From: Rhodospirillaceae bacterium | Lineage (GTDB): Bacteria > Pseudomonadota > Alphaproteobacteria > Dongiales > Dongiaceae | Assembly: GCA_008012315.1 (NCBI GenBank) | Contig: SSEL01000024.1 | Location: 56,208 to 120,207, forward strand | Reading direction: 5' to 3' | Length of the DNA: 64,000 nucleotides | In this document: positions 21,748 through 30,198 of the stretch, piece by piece | Numbering within the stretch: the stretch's first letter is position 1 | Layout of the letters: every line of letters begins with the position of its first letter | Made by a program: the position numbers and the translations under genes | Notes under the pieces: generated by a model | Told to the model about the DNA's origin: nothing | The model's database searches: none | Seen by the model: the letters and a program-made list of their open reading frames with translations, nothing else

Positions 21748-22265
21748 CCGACGAATCCGTGCTCGCTTTGGATCTGTCCAAATCGGTCGGCTGGGCCTTT
21801 GCACGCGGCTGGGCCAAGCCGACCTTTGGCGTCAAGGAATTGCCCCGCGGCACATATGTGCCAGACGCCAAGTGCTTCGTCATCTACGAGCAATGGCTCG
21901 ACGACATGATCCGGGTCGAGAAGCCCACCTCAATCATCTTCGAGGCGCCAATCCTGACGCAGGAAAAGGGCGTTGCGGGCGATCCGTATCTCCTGATCAC
22001 TCTGGCCGGTCTCACAGATTGGAAGTGCGAGAAACTTGGCATCGATTGCGTGCAGGCCACTGCCTCCGAGGCGCGCAGATATTTCATCGGCCACGCAAAG
22101 GGCAAAAGCGCGGAGCTTAAGGCTGATGTCGGCTATCGCTGCCGGCAGCTCGGCTGGATGACGGACAATCACAACACGGCCGACGCGCTTTGCCTGCTGG
22201 CCTATTTCCGGGGAATGGAATTCGAACCTTCGACAGGGCAGCTATTGGCGGGAGCAGCCGAATGA
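21744..22265 (+). CDS. RuvC-like Holliday junction resolvase
   Basis: 173 residues of the RNase H-fold resolvase group: first acidic residue in SVLALDLSKSVGWAF, a second in TSIIFEAPILTQ, and the C-terminal pair in DNHNTADALCLLAYF. It probably cuts branched DNA during replication, recombination or packaging. The start is TTG (overlapping TGA, TTGA); no ATG lies before the conserved first strand, so a TTG start is required. Confidence 0.82.
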   Translation: MTDESVLALDLSKSVGWAFARGWAKPTFGVKELPRGTYVPDAKCFVIYEQWLDDMIRVEKPTSIIFEAPILTQEKGVAGDPYLLITLAGLTDWKCEKLGIDCVQATASEARRYFIGHAKGKSAELKADVGYRCRQLGWMTDNHNTADALCLLAYFRGMEFEPSTGQLLAGAAE

Positions 22266-22450
22266 ACCGGCTTGAGGAAATGAAGCCCGGCGCCATCGTG
22301 CGTCACATGGACGGGCGCGAAGGCAAGATCGATACGGTCACCGGCGATTGGGTGCTGGTGGCCTTTGACCGCGGCGGCCCGCTTGAAGCGGTCTTGATGG
22401 GCTTCCTCGACGTCATCGAGCCGGCGCCGGAGCAGGGCAGGGCGGCATGA
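22262..22450 (+). CDS. Small hypothetical protein, SH3-like
   Basis: 62 residues (MNRLEEMKPGAIVRHMDGRE) with a beta-barrel-like pattern: GAIVRHMDGREGKIDTVTG, WVLVAF, then FLDVIEPA. Overlaps both neighbours by four bases. No specific role can be assigned. Confidence 0.6.
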   Translation: MNRLEEMKPGAIVRHMDGREGKIDTVTGDWVLVAFDRGGPLEAVLMGFLDVIEPAPEQGRAA

Positions 22451-23277
22451 GCGAGTTGATTAAATCCGAGCTGGGCGAACGCCCCAAGCTGCTCTGGCTG
22501 CCGATCACCCAGCTGGAGGTCGACCCCTGCTACCAGCGCGATGCCAGCGGCCGACGCAGCCAGCAGCTGATCCGGCACATCGCCCAAAGTTTCGACTGGT
22601 CCCGGTTCCAGGTACTCACCGTCACGCCGAAGGAACAGGACGAGCATCGGATCCTCACCTGGCTCATCATCGACGGCCAGCACCGGACAGCCGGCGCGCT
22701 CTTGCGGGGCGACATCGACGAGCTGCCGTGCATCGTCATGGACCTGCCGGACCGCGCTGCACAGGCTAAGGCCTTTGTTGCACTGAACCGCGACCGCGTT
22801 GCGATCAATCGGATGCAGATGCATCACGCTGCACTGGCCGCCGGCGATGTCGACGCGCAGAGACTGTCCGAGATCTGTGCCGCAGCGGGCGTTGAGATCA
22901 ATCGCTATCCGGTACCAAGGCCGATCTTGAAACCGCATCAGACGATGGCGATCGCCACGATGCAGAAATTGCTTGCCGATCTTGGCCCGGTCCATCTGGA
23001 GCGGTCGCTCCGGACCCTCAGGGCGACCTGGCCCACCATACCGGGCTCGCTCAACGGCGATCTCATTTCGGCGCTCAGCTTCATCTTTGCCAGCACTGCC
23101 AACCTTGATCAGGACCACCTACAGGCGGTCCTCCGGAAGCGCGATCCGGAAGCCTGGGTCGAAAGCGCCAGGCAGCGGCGCTATGCCAGCGGCGGCAAGC
23201 TGGGACATGCCCTCCAGCGTCTTATCGTGACGGCCTATAACGCCAAGGCGGCCGTCAAATTGCCGGATGCAGCCTGA
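22447..23277 (+). CDS. ParB/Srx-fold protein with DGQHR motif
   Basis: 276 residues. LPITQLEVDPCYQRD opens a ParB-like N-terminal domain, and LIIDGQHRTAGALLRG carries the DGQHR/GxHR nucleotide-binding motif shared by ParB, Srx and DndB-type proteins. The rest is helical (HLERSLRTLRATWPTI, LDQDHLQAVLRKRDPEAW). No partition system is present, so a role in DNA modification or as a nuclease/NTPase is likelier. It overlaps the GP88-like gene, which precedes the helicase-methyltransferase. Confidence 0.75.
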   Translation: MSELIKSELGERPKLLWLPITQLEVDPCYQRDASGRRSQQLIRHIAQSFDWSRFQVLTVTPKEQDEHRILTWLIIDGQHRTAGALLRGDIDELPCIVMDLPDRAAQAKAFVALNRDRVAINRMQMHHAALAAGDVDAQRLSEICAAAGVEINRYPVPRPILKPHQTMAIATMQKLLADLGPVHLERSLRTLRATWPTIPGSLNGDLISALSFIFASTANLDQDHLQAVLRKRDPEAWVESARQRRYASGGKLGHALQRLIVTAYNAKAAVKLPDAA

Positions 23278-24437
23278 TGACGGGGGATGCGGGGACAATT
23301 CAGCGGCGACAACAAAAGCTGCCGCCAATCAATCGTGCCGATGCCGATTACCTCATCGCTGAGCATATCGCGACGAAGGGTGTAACCCGGTGCAAGGCCG
23401 GTGTCGCGATCGGCGGCGGATCGGCGCAGTTCTCGGTCGATCCCAGCACCATGGCCCAGATCCCGGTTTACGACAAACCGCTGCCCTACCAGCCTCACGC
23501 CAAAGCCGCCGAGATCCGGCGCCGCGCCATGGAGCAGTTGGAGCGGAACTCCACCAAGAACGTCCGGCTCGATGTCACCGTCCCAGAGAAACCTGCCATG
23601 CCGCAGAAAATCGAAGTGCCGGCGCCACCGCTCTCGAAGACTGCACGGCCGGCGCCGATCATTCTGCCGGCGCCGGAACCGAAGCGCGAGCATCACCGCC
23701 GGAAGGGGCCGATGCGCCGGTTTACCGAGCATGGGCCCTTGGGCAAGCCGCTGGTGCTGGACCGTGAGCATGATGCCGTGCTCGGCGCCCGGACCTACTT
23801 CCCATCGACCGTCCGGCCGGCCGCGCAGGAGCTACAGCTTCTGAAATCCGGTGAGCACTCCCGCAAGATCGGCAGTCATGTCGTCAAGGGTGCCTGGGAT
23901 GGCATGCCGATCTTCACCTTGACACTCGAGGAGCGCGCGACCTGCCCGAGGTCCTGCGTTCACTGGCGCGACTGCTACGGCAACCATATGCATTTCGCCG
24001 TTCGGATCCGGCCGGACGAAACCTTCGAGCGCAAGCTCGAACGCGAGCTGCGGGCCTTCAATTTCATGCATCGCGGCGGCTTTGTGGTGCGCCTGCACAT
24101 CCTCGGCGACTTCTTCTCACCGATCTATGTGGACCTCTGGCGTCGGGCTTTGGCTGACCTCTCAGCCCTTCGGGTCTTCGGCTATACCGCGCGGCGTCCC
24201 GATGACGAGATCGGTGCAGCCATCGCCGGCTTGAACCGGGCCTTTCCAGACCGCTGCATGATCCGGTTCTCGAATCATACCGGCGACGCGCCAGAACCGA
24301 AGACGAGGTCGATCGACCGGCCCGATCAGGCCGGCGCGGCCGTCATCTGCCCAGCCCAGACGGAGAAGACGGCCTGCTGCGGCACCTGTGCCCTCTGCTG
24401 GTCCAGCTCCAAGACAATCGCTTTCATGAGGCACTGA
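23277..24437 (+). CDS. GP88-like Cys-rich phage protein
   Basis: 386 residues. The N-terminal 60 residues contain a helical part (INRADADYLIAEHIATKGVT); a Pro-rich linker follows (about 100-145). From about 175 the sequence matches the phage gene-product-88 type: FTLTLEERATCPRSCVHWRDCYGNHM, VVRLHILGDFFSPIYVDLW, and CPAQTEKTACCGTCALCW at the end. The two Cys clusters suggest bound metal, perhaps an iron-sulfur cluster. Function is not established to my knowledge. It abuts the helicase-methyltransferase gene without a gap. Confidence 0.75.
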   Translation: MTGDAGTIQRRQQKLPPINRADADYLIAEHIATKGVTRCKAGVAIGGGSAQFSVDPSTMAQIPVYDKPLPYQPHAKAAEIRRRAMEQLERNSTKNVRLDVTVPEKPAMPQKIEVPAPPLSKTARPAPIILPAPEPKREHHRRKGPMRRFTEHGPLGKPLVLDREHDAVLGARTYFPSTVRPAAQELQLLKSGEHSRKIGSHVVKGAWDGMPIFTLTLEERATCPRSCVHWRDCYGNHMHFAVRIRPDETFERKLERELRAFNFMHRGGFVVRLHILGDFFSPIYVDLWRRALADLSALRVFGYTARRPDDEIGAAIAGLNRAFPDRCMIRFSNHTGDAPEPKTRSIDRPDQAGAAVICPAQTEKTACCGTCALCWSSSKTIAFMRH

Positions 24438-26969
24438 ATGGACGGTTTGGGGGCTACCGACGCCTATCTCGAATTCCTGCGCTCGAAGATCAGGCTTGCC
24501 GATGCGACGGGCTTCGACATCGATCCGGACCAGGTCAACCCAGCGCTGAAGCCGCATTGCCGGGCAATTGTTCCCTGGGCGCTCCGCGGCGGCCGTCGGG
24601 CGATCTTCGCCGCCTTCGGCTTGCATAAGACGGCGATGCAGATCGAGCTGAGCCGCCAGATCGGATTACATAATTCCGGGCTGCGCCTGCAGGTGATTCC
24701 CTTGGGGGTGCGCCGCGAGTTCTTTCGTGAGGCGGAACAACGGTTTAAGGGTGATTCCCAGGTCCAGCTGAAATTCATCCGATCGGTCTCGGAGATCGAT
24801 GATGAGCGGACGATCTATCTGACGAATTACGAAACGATCCGCGATGGGAAGCTCGATCCCAGCCTCTTTATCGCGGCCAATCTGGATGAAGCCAGCATCC
24901 TCCGCAGCTATGGCAGCAAGACCTTCCAGGAGTTCCTGCCGCTCTTTGATGGCGTCCGGTTCAAATTCGTGGCCACGGCGACGCCGAGCCCGAACCGGTA
25001 CAAGGAACTGATCCATTATGCCGGGTTCCTGGGCGTCATGGATACCGGGCAGGCATTGACCCGGTTCTTCAAGCGCGATAGCAGCAAAGCCGGCAATCTG
25101 ACTCTCTATCCGCATAAGGTAGATGAGTTCTGGCTCTGGGTACATAGCTGGGCGATGTTCATCCAGCGGCCGTCTGATCTGGGCTTCTCAGATGACGGCT
25201 ACGAGTTGCCGCCGCTCACCGTCCGCTATCATGAGGTCAAGGTCGATCTCGCCGATACCAAGCCCGAAAACAACGGCCAGCACCGTCTCTTCCGTGACGG
25301 CGCAATCGGCCTGGCGGACGAGGCGAAGGAGCGGCGAGACACCTTGCCGGCGCGGATCGAGAAGCTGAAGGAGATTCTGCAGCAGGATCCCGACAGCCAC
25401 CGGGTGATCTGGCACGATCTCGAGGCCGAGCGGCACGCCATCGAAAAGGCCGTGCCGGGTGTCGTCAGCGTCTATGGCTCCCAGGACCTCGATCTCCGGG
25501 AGCAGATCGTCGAAGACTTCTGCGAAGGACGGACCAAAGACCTCGCCGGCAAGCCGGTCATGCTGGGCTCCGGCACCAACATGCAGCGGTACTGCCATAA
25601 GGCCGCCTATCTAGGGGTCAACCACAAGTTCAACGATTTCATTCAATCCATTTATCGCTTGCAGCGGTTCGGCCAGGCCTTCCCGGTCGAGCTGGACATC
25701 ATCTATGCCGAGACAGAGCGCGAGATCGTCCGGGACCTGCAGGCGAAATGGCGTCGCGACGAGGAGATGAGGCAGCGTATGTCGGAGATCATCAAGAAAT
25801 ATGGCCTCAACCACATACCGATGCAGGAGGCGCTGGCCCGCACGATCGGTGTCGAACGCATCGAGGTCAAGGGCGAGCATTTCACCGTTGCCAATAATGA
25901 CTGCGTCCTAGAAGCGCGCCGGCTGGCCGATAACAGCGTCGACCTGATCATCACGTCTATCCCCTTCAGCAATCATTACGAATACACGCCAAGCTACAAC
26001 GACTTCGGCCATACCGATGACAACCCGCATTTCTGGCGGCAGATGGATTTCCTGACGCCGGAATTGCTCCGGGCGCTGAAGCCGGGGCGCGTCGCCTGCA
26101 TCCATGTCAAGGACCGGATCCTGTTCGGCAACGTCACCGGCGCCGGCGTCCCGACCGTCAGCCCATTCCATGCCGAGACGATCTTCCATTACCGCCGGCA
26201 CGGCTTCGACTACATGGGCATGATCACCATCAATACCGACGTCGTCCGAGAGAACAATCAGACCTATCGCCTCGGCTGGTCGGAGCAGTGCAAAGACGGC
26301 ACCAAGATGGGCGTCGGGTCACCGGAATACGTCATCCTGCTGCATAAGCCGCAAAGCGATCGATCCCGGGGCTATGCGGACGAGCCGGTGCAAAAGGACA
26401 AGGCCGCTTATAGCCGGGCCCGGTGGCAGGTTGACGCCCACGCCTTTTGGCGGTCAAGCGGTGATCGGCTGCTGACGGCCGAGGAAATGGCGGCCTATGG
26501 TCCGGCGAAGCTGGCAAAGATCTTCACCGACTACAGCCTGCAGAATGTTTATGATCACGAGTTCCATGTGCGGATCGGCGAGGAGCTGGACGCCCGCGGG
26601 GCGTTACCCTCTACCTTCATGAGCCTGGCGCCAGGCGCGCATCACCCGGATATCTGGCACGATGTGAACCGCATGCTCACGCTGAACGGCGAGCAGTCCA
26701 AGCGCGCGGTCGAACAGCATGTCTGCCCGCTGCAGTTCGATATTGTCGACCGCCTAGTGCGGCGTTTCAGCAATGCTGATGAGCTGGTCTTTGACCCGTT
26801 CTGCGGCCTCGGGACGGTGCCCCTGCGTGCCATGAAGCTGGGACGACGAGGCGCCGGCTCAGAGCTCTCGGCCAGCTATTTCTTTGACAGCGTGCATTAT
26901 CTCGACGCCGCCGAGCGCGAAATGGCGGTGCCCACCCTCTTCGACTTCGAGAGTGGGGAGGCGGCGTGA
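24438..26969 (+). CDS. SNF2-like helicase fused to a DNA methyltransferase
   Basis: 843 residues. The N-terminal half, about 1-450, is an SF2/SNF2-type ATPase: modified Walker A AAFGLHKTAMQIEL, NLDEASIL in place of DEAH, FVATATPSPNRYKEL (motif III), and IYRLQRFGQA (motif VI with RxxR). The C-terminal half is an amino-methyltransferase: LIITSIPFSNHYEY for motif IV and FDPFCGLGTVPLRAMKLGRR for motif I, with motif IV first as in beta-class enzymes. It may remodel and methylate phage or host DNA, for example against restriction. The H in GLHKT replaces the usual G of GxGKT. Confidence 0.85.
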   Translation: MDGLGATDAYLEFLRSKIRLADATGFDIDPDQVNPALKPHCRAIVPWALRGGRRAIFAAFGLHKTAMQIELSRQIGLHNSGLRLQVIPLGVRREFFREAEQRFKGDSQVQLKFIRSVSEIDDERTIYLTNYETIRDGKLDPSLFIAANLDEASILRSYGSKTFQEFLPLFDGVRFKFVATATPSPNRYKELIHYAGFLGVMDTGQALTRFFKRDSSKAGNLTLYPHKVDEFWLWVHSWAMFIQRPSDLGFSDDGYELPPLTVRYHEVKVDLADTKPENNGQHRLFRDGAIGLADEAKERRDTLPARIEKLKEILQQDPDSHRVIWHDLEAERHAIEKAVPGVVSVYGSQDLDLREQIVEDFCEGRTKDLAGKPVMLGSGTNMQRYCHKAAYLGVNHKFNDFIQSIYRLQRFGQAFPVELDIIYAETEREIVRDLQAKWRRDEEMRQRMSEIIKKYGLNHIPMQEALARTIGVERIEVKGEHFTVANNDCVLEARRLADNSVDLIITSIPFSNHYEYTPSYNDFGHTDDNPHFWRQMDFLTPELLRALKPGRVACIHVKDRILFGNVTGAGVPTVSPFHAETIFHYRRHGFDYMGMITINTDVVRENNQTYRLGWSEQCKDGTKMGVGSPEYVILLHKPQSDRSRGYADEPVQKDKAAYSRARWQVDAHAFWRSSGDRLLTAEEMAAYGPAKLAKIFTDYSLQNVYDHEFHVRIGEELDARGALPSTFMSLAPGAHHPDIWHDVNRMLTLNGEQSKRAVEQHVCPLQFDIVDRLVRRFSNADELVFDPFCGLGTVPLRAMKLGRRGAGSELSASYFFDSVHYLDAAEREMAVPTLFDFESGEAA

Positions 26970-26974
26970 TGGTC

Positions 26975-27346
26975 TCACTTACAAGGAAATGCCGCTTTTA
27001 CGTATTCTACGACCAACTGGACGGCCAGCTCATTCCGGCGCTCCGGGTGATCTTTGAGCCCCTTCACGACCACGTCGACCATTTGAGCCAGGGTGACGTC
27101 GCCGGGGATATCCCACACGCAACCGATCTGCTCTTGATGCGTGATCAAGACGGTGCTGACGCCGCTGACGAACCCGGTAATAAATCCGCCGCATACGCCA
27201 ACCGTCGCGGCATCTTTGCCATCAGTGCAATAAGTGAGCAGATCATTCCCTCGGAGGGGCCAAATCCAAGTCAATTGCTGCTCAGCTTTCGCGAACGATG
27301 GCCACAGCATCGTCATAGCCGCAATCATGAAAATGGATCGCTTCAT
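26975..27346 (-). CDS. Rap1a/Tai immunity-like exported protein
   Basis: 123 residues on the strand opposite its neighbours. A signal peptide (MKRSIFMIAAMTMLWPSFAK) is followed by the Rap1a/Tai fold pattern: GNDLLTYCTDG, VGVCGGFITGFVSG, IGCVWDIPGDVTLAQMVDVV, and LVVEYVKAAFPC at the end, with conserved Cys residues. Known members neutralise amidase effectors of type VI secretion in the periplasm. Inserted between early genes on the other strand, it is a moron, likely giving the lysogen protection or tuning a lysis enzyme. Confidence 0.85.
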   Translation of the reverse strand: MKRSIFMIAAMTMLWPSFAKAEQQLTWIWPLRGNDLLTYCTDGKDAATVGVCGGFITGFVSGVSTVLITHQEQIGCVWDIPGDVTLAQMVDVVVKGLKDHPERRNELAVQLVVEYVKAAFPCK

Positions 27347-27429
27347 TTTCTCCCCCTAAACCGTAGGACAGTGAGCCTGCGATCTTCGTTTGGCACTGTC
27401 AACATTGCTCTTAGGTGGCGGGAGGCAGC

Positions 27430-27684
27430 ATGAACGCCGGCAAGTTCTGCAAAGACTGCAAATGGTACGGCAGCTCGTTCCTTGATCGGTTGCTCGACTT
27501 CGGCACCGGATCCTGTAGCTGCTATCACCCCCACAAAGGGTCCCGGACCGATCCCGTTACGGGGCGCGTCGATACATCGCCGTATTGCCGGCCGGCATTC
27601 GAGGAACGGAATGAGGGTTACGGGGCCGGACGGTGCGGGCCAGACGGCCGTTTCTTTCAGGCCCGGCGGGAGAGGGCGGCATGA
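27430..27684 (+). CDS. Small Cys-rich phage protein
   Basis: 84 residues (MNAGKFCKDCKWYGSSFLDR) with CKDCKW, SCSCYHPH, PYCRPAFEE and RCGPDGRFF, a common zinc-binding layout in phage proteins of this size. GGGAGG precedes the ATG at 27430. Its stop overlaps the next start (ATGA). Function unknown. Confidence 0.68.
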   Translation: MNAGKFCKDCKWYGSSFLDRLLDFGTGSCSCYHPHKGSRTDPVTGRVDTSPYCRPAFEERNEGYGAGRCGPDGRFFQARRERAA

Positions 27685-28436
27685 AAAAGCAGCCTCTCTT
27701 CGTCAAAGAAAGCGACCTCTGCGCCGCCTATATCGCCGCGCTGCCTGAGGGCTGGACGTCTTATGCGGAAACCGGCGGCTGGGACATCCTGCTGAGTCGC
27801 AACAGTGACGGGTTCCAGATCGGTATCCAGGCCAAGCTGAAATTCAATGCTGATGTCGTGACGCAAGCGCTGGAGGAATACGGCGCGTGGGCGGCAACAC
27901 AGCCGGGGCCGGACTGCCGCGCCGTTTTGGTGCCGCAGGATGTCAGCTGGAAGCTCGGCGCGATCTGCTCCTATCTCGGGCTGACGATCATCTCAGTTGG
28001 CGCCGAGCAGAGAGGCTATCGCCAGAACGACTATCGAGAGACATATCGCCGAATCGACCCGCCTCTCCCCGGGGAGACCGCCAGCTGGTCGGATGACAAA
28101 TGGCATGAATGGTGCCCGGCAAAGCGCGTGCCGCTGCCGGCTTATGTGCCCGATGTTGTTGCCGGTGCGCCGGCGCCCAGCCAGCTCACGGACTGGAAGA
28201 TCAGGGCGATCAAGATCGCCATCATCGCGGCGACGAGCGGCTATGTTCTGCGATCCGACTTCAAGGCGATCAACATCGATCATCGCCGTTGGATCGCTGC
28301 TCGCTGGTTGGTCCCGCAAAACGGCCGCTATGTGAAAGGCGACATGCCGGACTTCAAGGCGCAACACCCTCGCGTCTATGCCGAGATCCTGGCCGATATC
28401 GGGCAATGGCTACCGAAACGGGAGGCGCTGATATGA
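27681..28436 (+). CDS. PD-(D/E)XK-like protein
   Basis: 251 residues. Near the N-terminus YAETGGWDILLSRNSDGFQIGIQAKLKFN has the order E...D...QAK expected of a restriction-endonuclease-like core. RAVLVPQDVSWKLGAICSYLGLTIISV fits the following strands. The C-terminal half (IRAIKIAIIAATSGYVLRSDFK) looks like a helical DNA-binding part. It may be a DNA-repair or junction nuclease next to DnaB. The ATG at 27681 overlaps the previous stop. Confidence 0.65.
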   Translation: MKKQPLFVKESDLCAAYIAALPEGWTSYAETGGWDILLSRNSDGFQIGIQAKLKFNADVVTQALEEYGAWAATQPGPDCRAVLVPQDVSWKLGAICSYLGLTIISVGAEQRGYRQNDYRETYRRIDPPLPGETASWSDDKWHEWCPAKRVPLPAYVPDVVAGAPAPSQLTDWKIRAIKIAIIAATSGYVLRSDFKAINIDHRRWIAARWLVPQNGRYVKGDMPDFKAQHPRVYAEILADIGQWLPKREALI

Positions 28437-28717
28437 TCGGAGTGTCATGGAGCGAGCCAGCGGAAACGCCGGCGGACGGGCGGGCCATGGACGATTTCAA
28501 TCGCATCGTGCGCGATGGTGTCACCGCCGGCGGCGGTCGCAGCGTCTGGGACGATCGCTCTCTCGGCCGGCTGGCGGCACAGGCTCATGCGCTTGGGCCC
28601 GATGAATTCGCGCGCCTGGTGATCGAATGCCAGGCTGAACCAGTCGCCGTCTTGATCGACAAGCTGCGAAACCTCGTCAGCCTCCGCGATTGGAAGGTGC
28701 CTCATGGCGAGCGCTGA
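28433..28717 (+). CDS. Small hypothetical protein upstream of dnaB
   Basis: 94 residues (MIGVSWSEPAETPADGRAMD), helical in the C-terminal part (LARLVIECQAEPVAVLIDKL-like heptads). ATGA overlap with the preceding gene and a 14-base overlap with dnaB. No domain is recognised; position suggests a replication accessory protein. Confidence 0.55.
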   Translation: MIGVSWSEPAETPADGRAMDDFNRIVRDGVTAGGGRSVWDDRSLGRLAAQAHALGPDEFARLVIECQAEPVAVLIDKLRNLVSLRDWKVPHGER

Positions 28718-30197
28718 AATCGTGCCTTACCCGACGACAGGCACCGAACTGCCGGACCACCTCCGGCCATATGAGACCGAGCAGGCGTTGCTTGGCGCCA
28801 TCATGGCCAACAACGAGAATATCAAACATGTCTCCGGATGGCTCAAACCGGAATACTTCGGCGATGCGCTGCACGGCCGGCTGTTCGAAGTTATGCTGGC
28901 GCTGTCGCGCGATGGAAAGCGGATCAATCCGCTCACGCTGCTGCCGTATTTCGAGCAGGACAAGGCGCTGACGACGGCCGAGACCACGAATCCCAGGAAG
29001 TATCTGGTCGATCTCTCTATGTCCGTCGTGTCGACCCTGAACCCGGAAGATTTCGCGCGGCACATCGTTGAATGTTATGGCCGGCGCAAGGTCATCGAGG
29101 AGGCGCAAATCCTCCGAGACCGTGCCGTTAACGACCGTTTCCGCGTCGACGGGGGGCGTTTCGAGCTTACCGGCGAGCAAGCCGCCTTGCAGCTCATGGC
29201 TGACGGTCGCGGCAGGCTGCAGGAGATCGAAGAGGTCATGACGGGTGGCCAGCCGCGCGAAGGCATGGCTGATATCGCGCAGCGTGTTCTCCAGGTGGTC
29301 GAAGCCGCATATCTGGCTCAGGCGCCAATAGGTGGAATCACCACGGGTCTCAGGGATCTGGACAAGCACATCGGTGGGCTTTTCCCGCAGGAGATGATGA
29401 TCCTTGCCGGCCGACCGAGCATGGGCAAGACGGCCTTGGCAACCACAATGGCTTGGCGCATTGCCTATGCGGGTATTCCGGTCGTCTTCTTTTCCTTGGA
29501 GATGTCGAAGGATCAGATCGTCAATCGGATGCTGTCCATGGAGACCGGTATTTCGACCGATCGGATCCGTCGGGGTGACATTACCAGCCATGACTATGAT
29601 GATCTCGTGCTCGCGGCACAGCGGATCGCCCAACTGCCGCTGCATATCGATGACGATCCCCGCTTAACCCCCGCTCTCATGGAAGCCCGAGCCCGGGTAC
29701 TCCTCAAGTCGGGCAGGCCGGGCCTCCTGGTGGTCGATTACCTGCAATTGATGCGCAGCGACGTCTCAGCGCCAGGCGGTAACAAGACCCAAGAGATCGG
29801 CGACATCTCGCGGGACACCAAAGCAGCCATCAAGAACCTCGGTGTGCCGGGCATCGTCCTTTCACAGCTCAGCCGTGGCGTCGAAGCGCGCGAGGATAAA
29901 CGCCCTCAGCTGCAGGACCTCCGCGAAAGCGGCGCCATCGAACAGGACGGCGATCAGGTCCTGATGCTGTTCCGAGAGGAATATTACCTCGAACGCCAAG
30001 GCGATATCCAACGACGCGCAAACGAATCCCAAGACGCATTCGACAAACGTCTGGCTGACCACTACGCCGCGCTGGAGCGGTGCCGCGGAACCGTGGAAAT
30101 CCTAATCCAGAAACAGCGCTTCGGCCCGATCGGAATGGTGAAAGCCGCCTTCGTCGGGGAGGCCCAGCGTTTCGATGATTTGCAGAAGGGGGCATGA
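28704..30197 (+). CDS. dnaB: Replicative DNA helicase, DnaB type
   Basis: 497 residues, normal length for DnaB. The N-terminal domain starts YETEQALLGAIM; the RecA-like domain has ITTGLRDLDKHIGGL, Walker A AGRPSMGKTALA near residue 235, VVFFSLEMSKDQIV, Walker B LLVVDYLQLM, and SQLSRGVEAREDKRPQLQDLRESGAIEQDGD. It unwinds DNA ahead of the fork as a hexamer. It is followed by an initiator-type gene holding a candidate origin, so the phage probably brings its own helicase to its own origin. Confidence 0.95.
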   Translation: MASAEIVPYPTTGTELPDHLRPYETEQALLGAIMANNENIKHVSGWLKPEYFGDALHGRLFEVMLALSRDGKRINPLTLLPYFEQDKALTTAETTNPRKYLVDLSMSVVSTLNPEDFARHIVECYGRRKVIEEAQILRDRAVNDRFRVDGGRFELTGEQAALQLMADGRGRLQEIEEVMTGGQPREGMADIAQRVLQVVEAAYLAQAPIGGITTGLRDLDKHIGGLFPQEMMILAGRPSMGKTALATTMAWRIAYAGIPVVFFSLEMSKDQIVNRMLSMETGISTDRIRRGDITSHDYDDLVLAAQRIAQLPLHIDDDPRLTPALMEARARVLLKSGRPGLLVVDYLQLMRSDVSAPGGNKTQEIGDISRDTKAAIKNLGVPGIVLSQLSRGVEAREDKRPQLQDLRESGAIEQDGDQVLMLFREEYYLERQGDIQRRANESQDAFDKRLADHYAALERCRGTVEILIQKQRFGPIGMVKAAFVGEAQRFDDLQKGA

Positions 30198-30198
30198 A

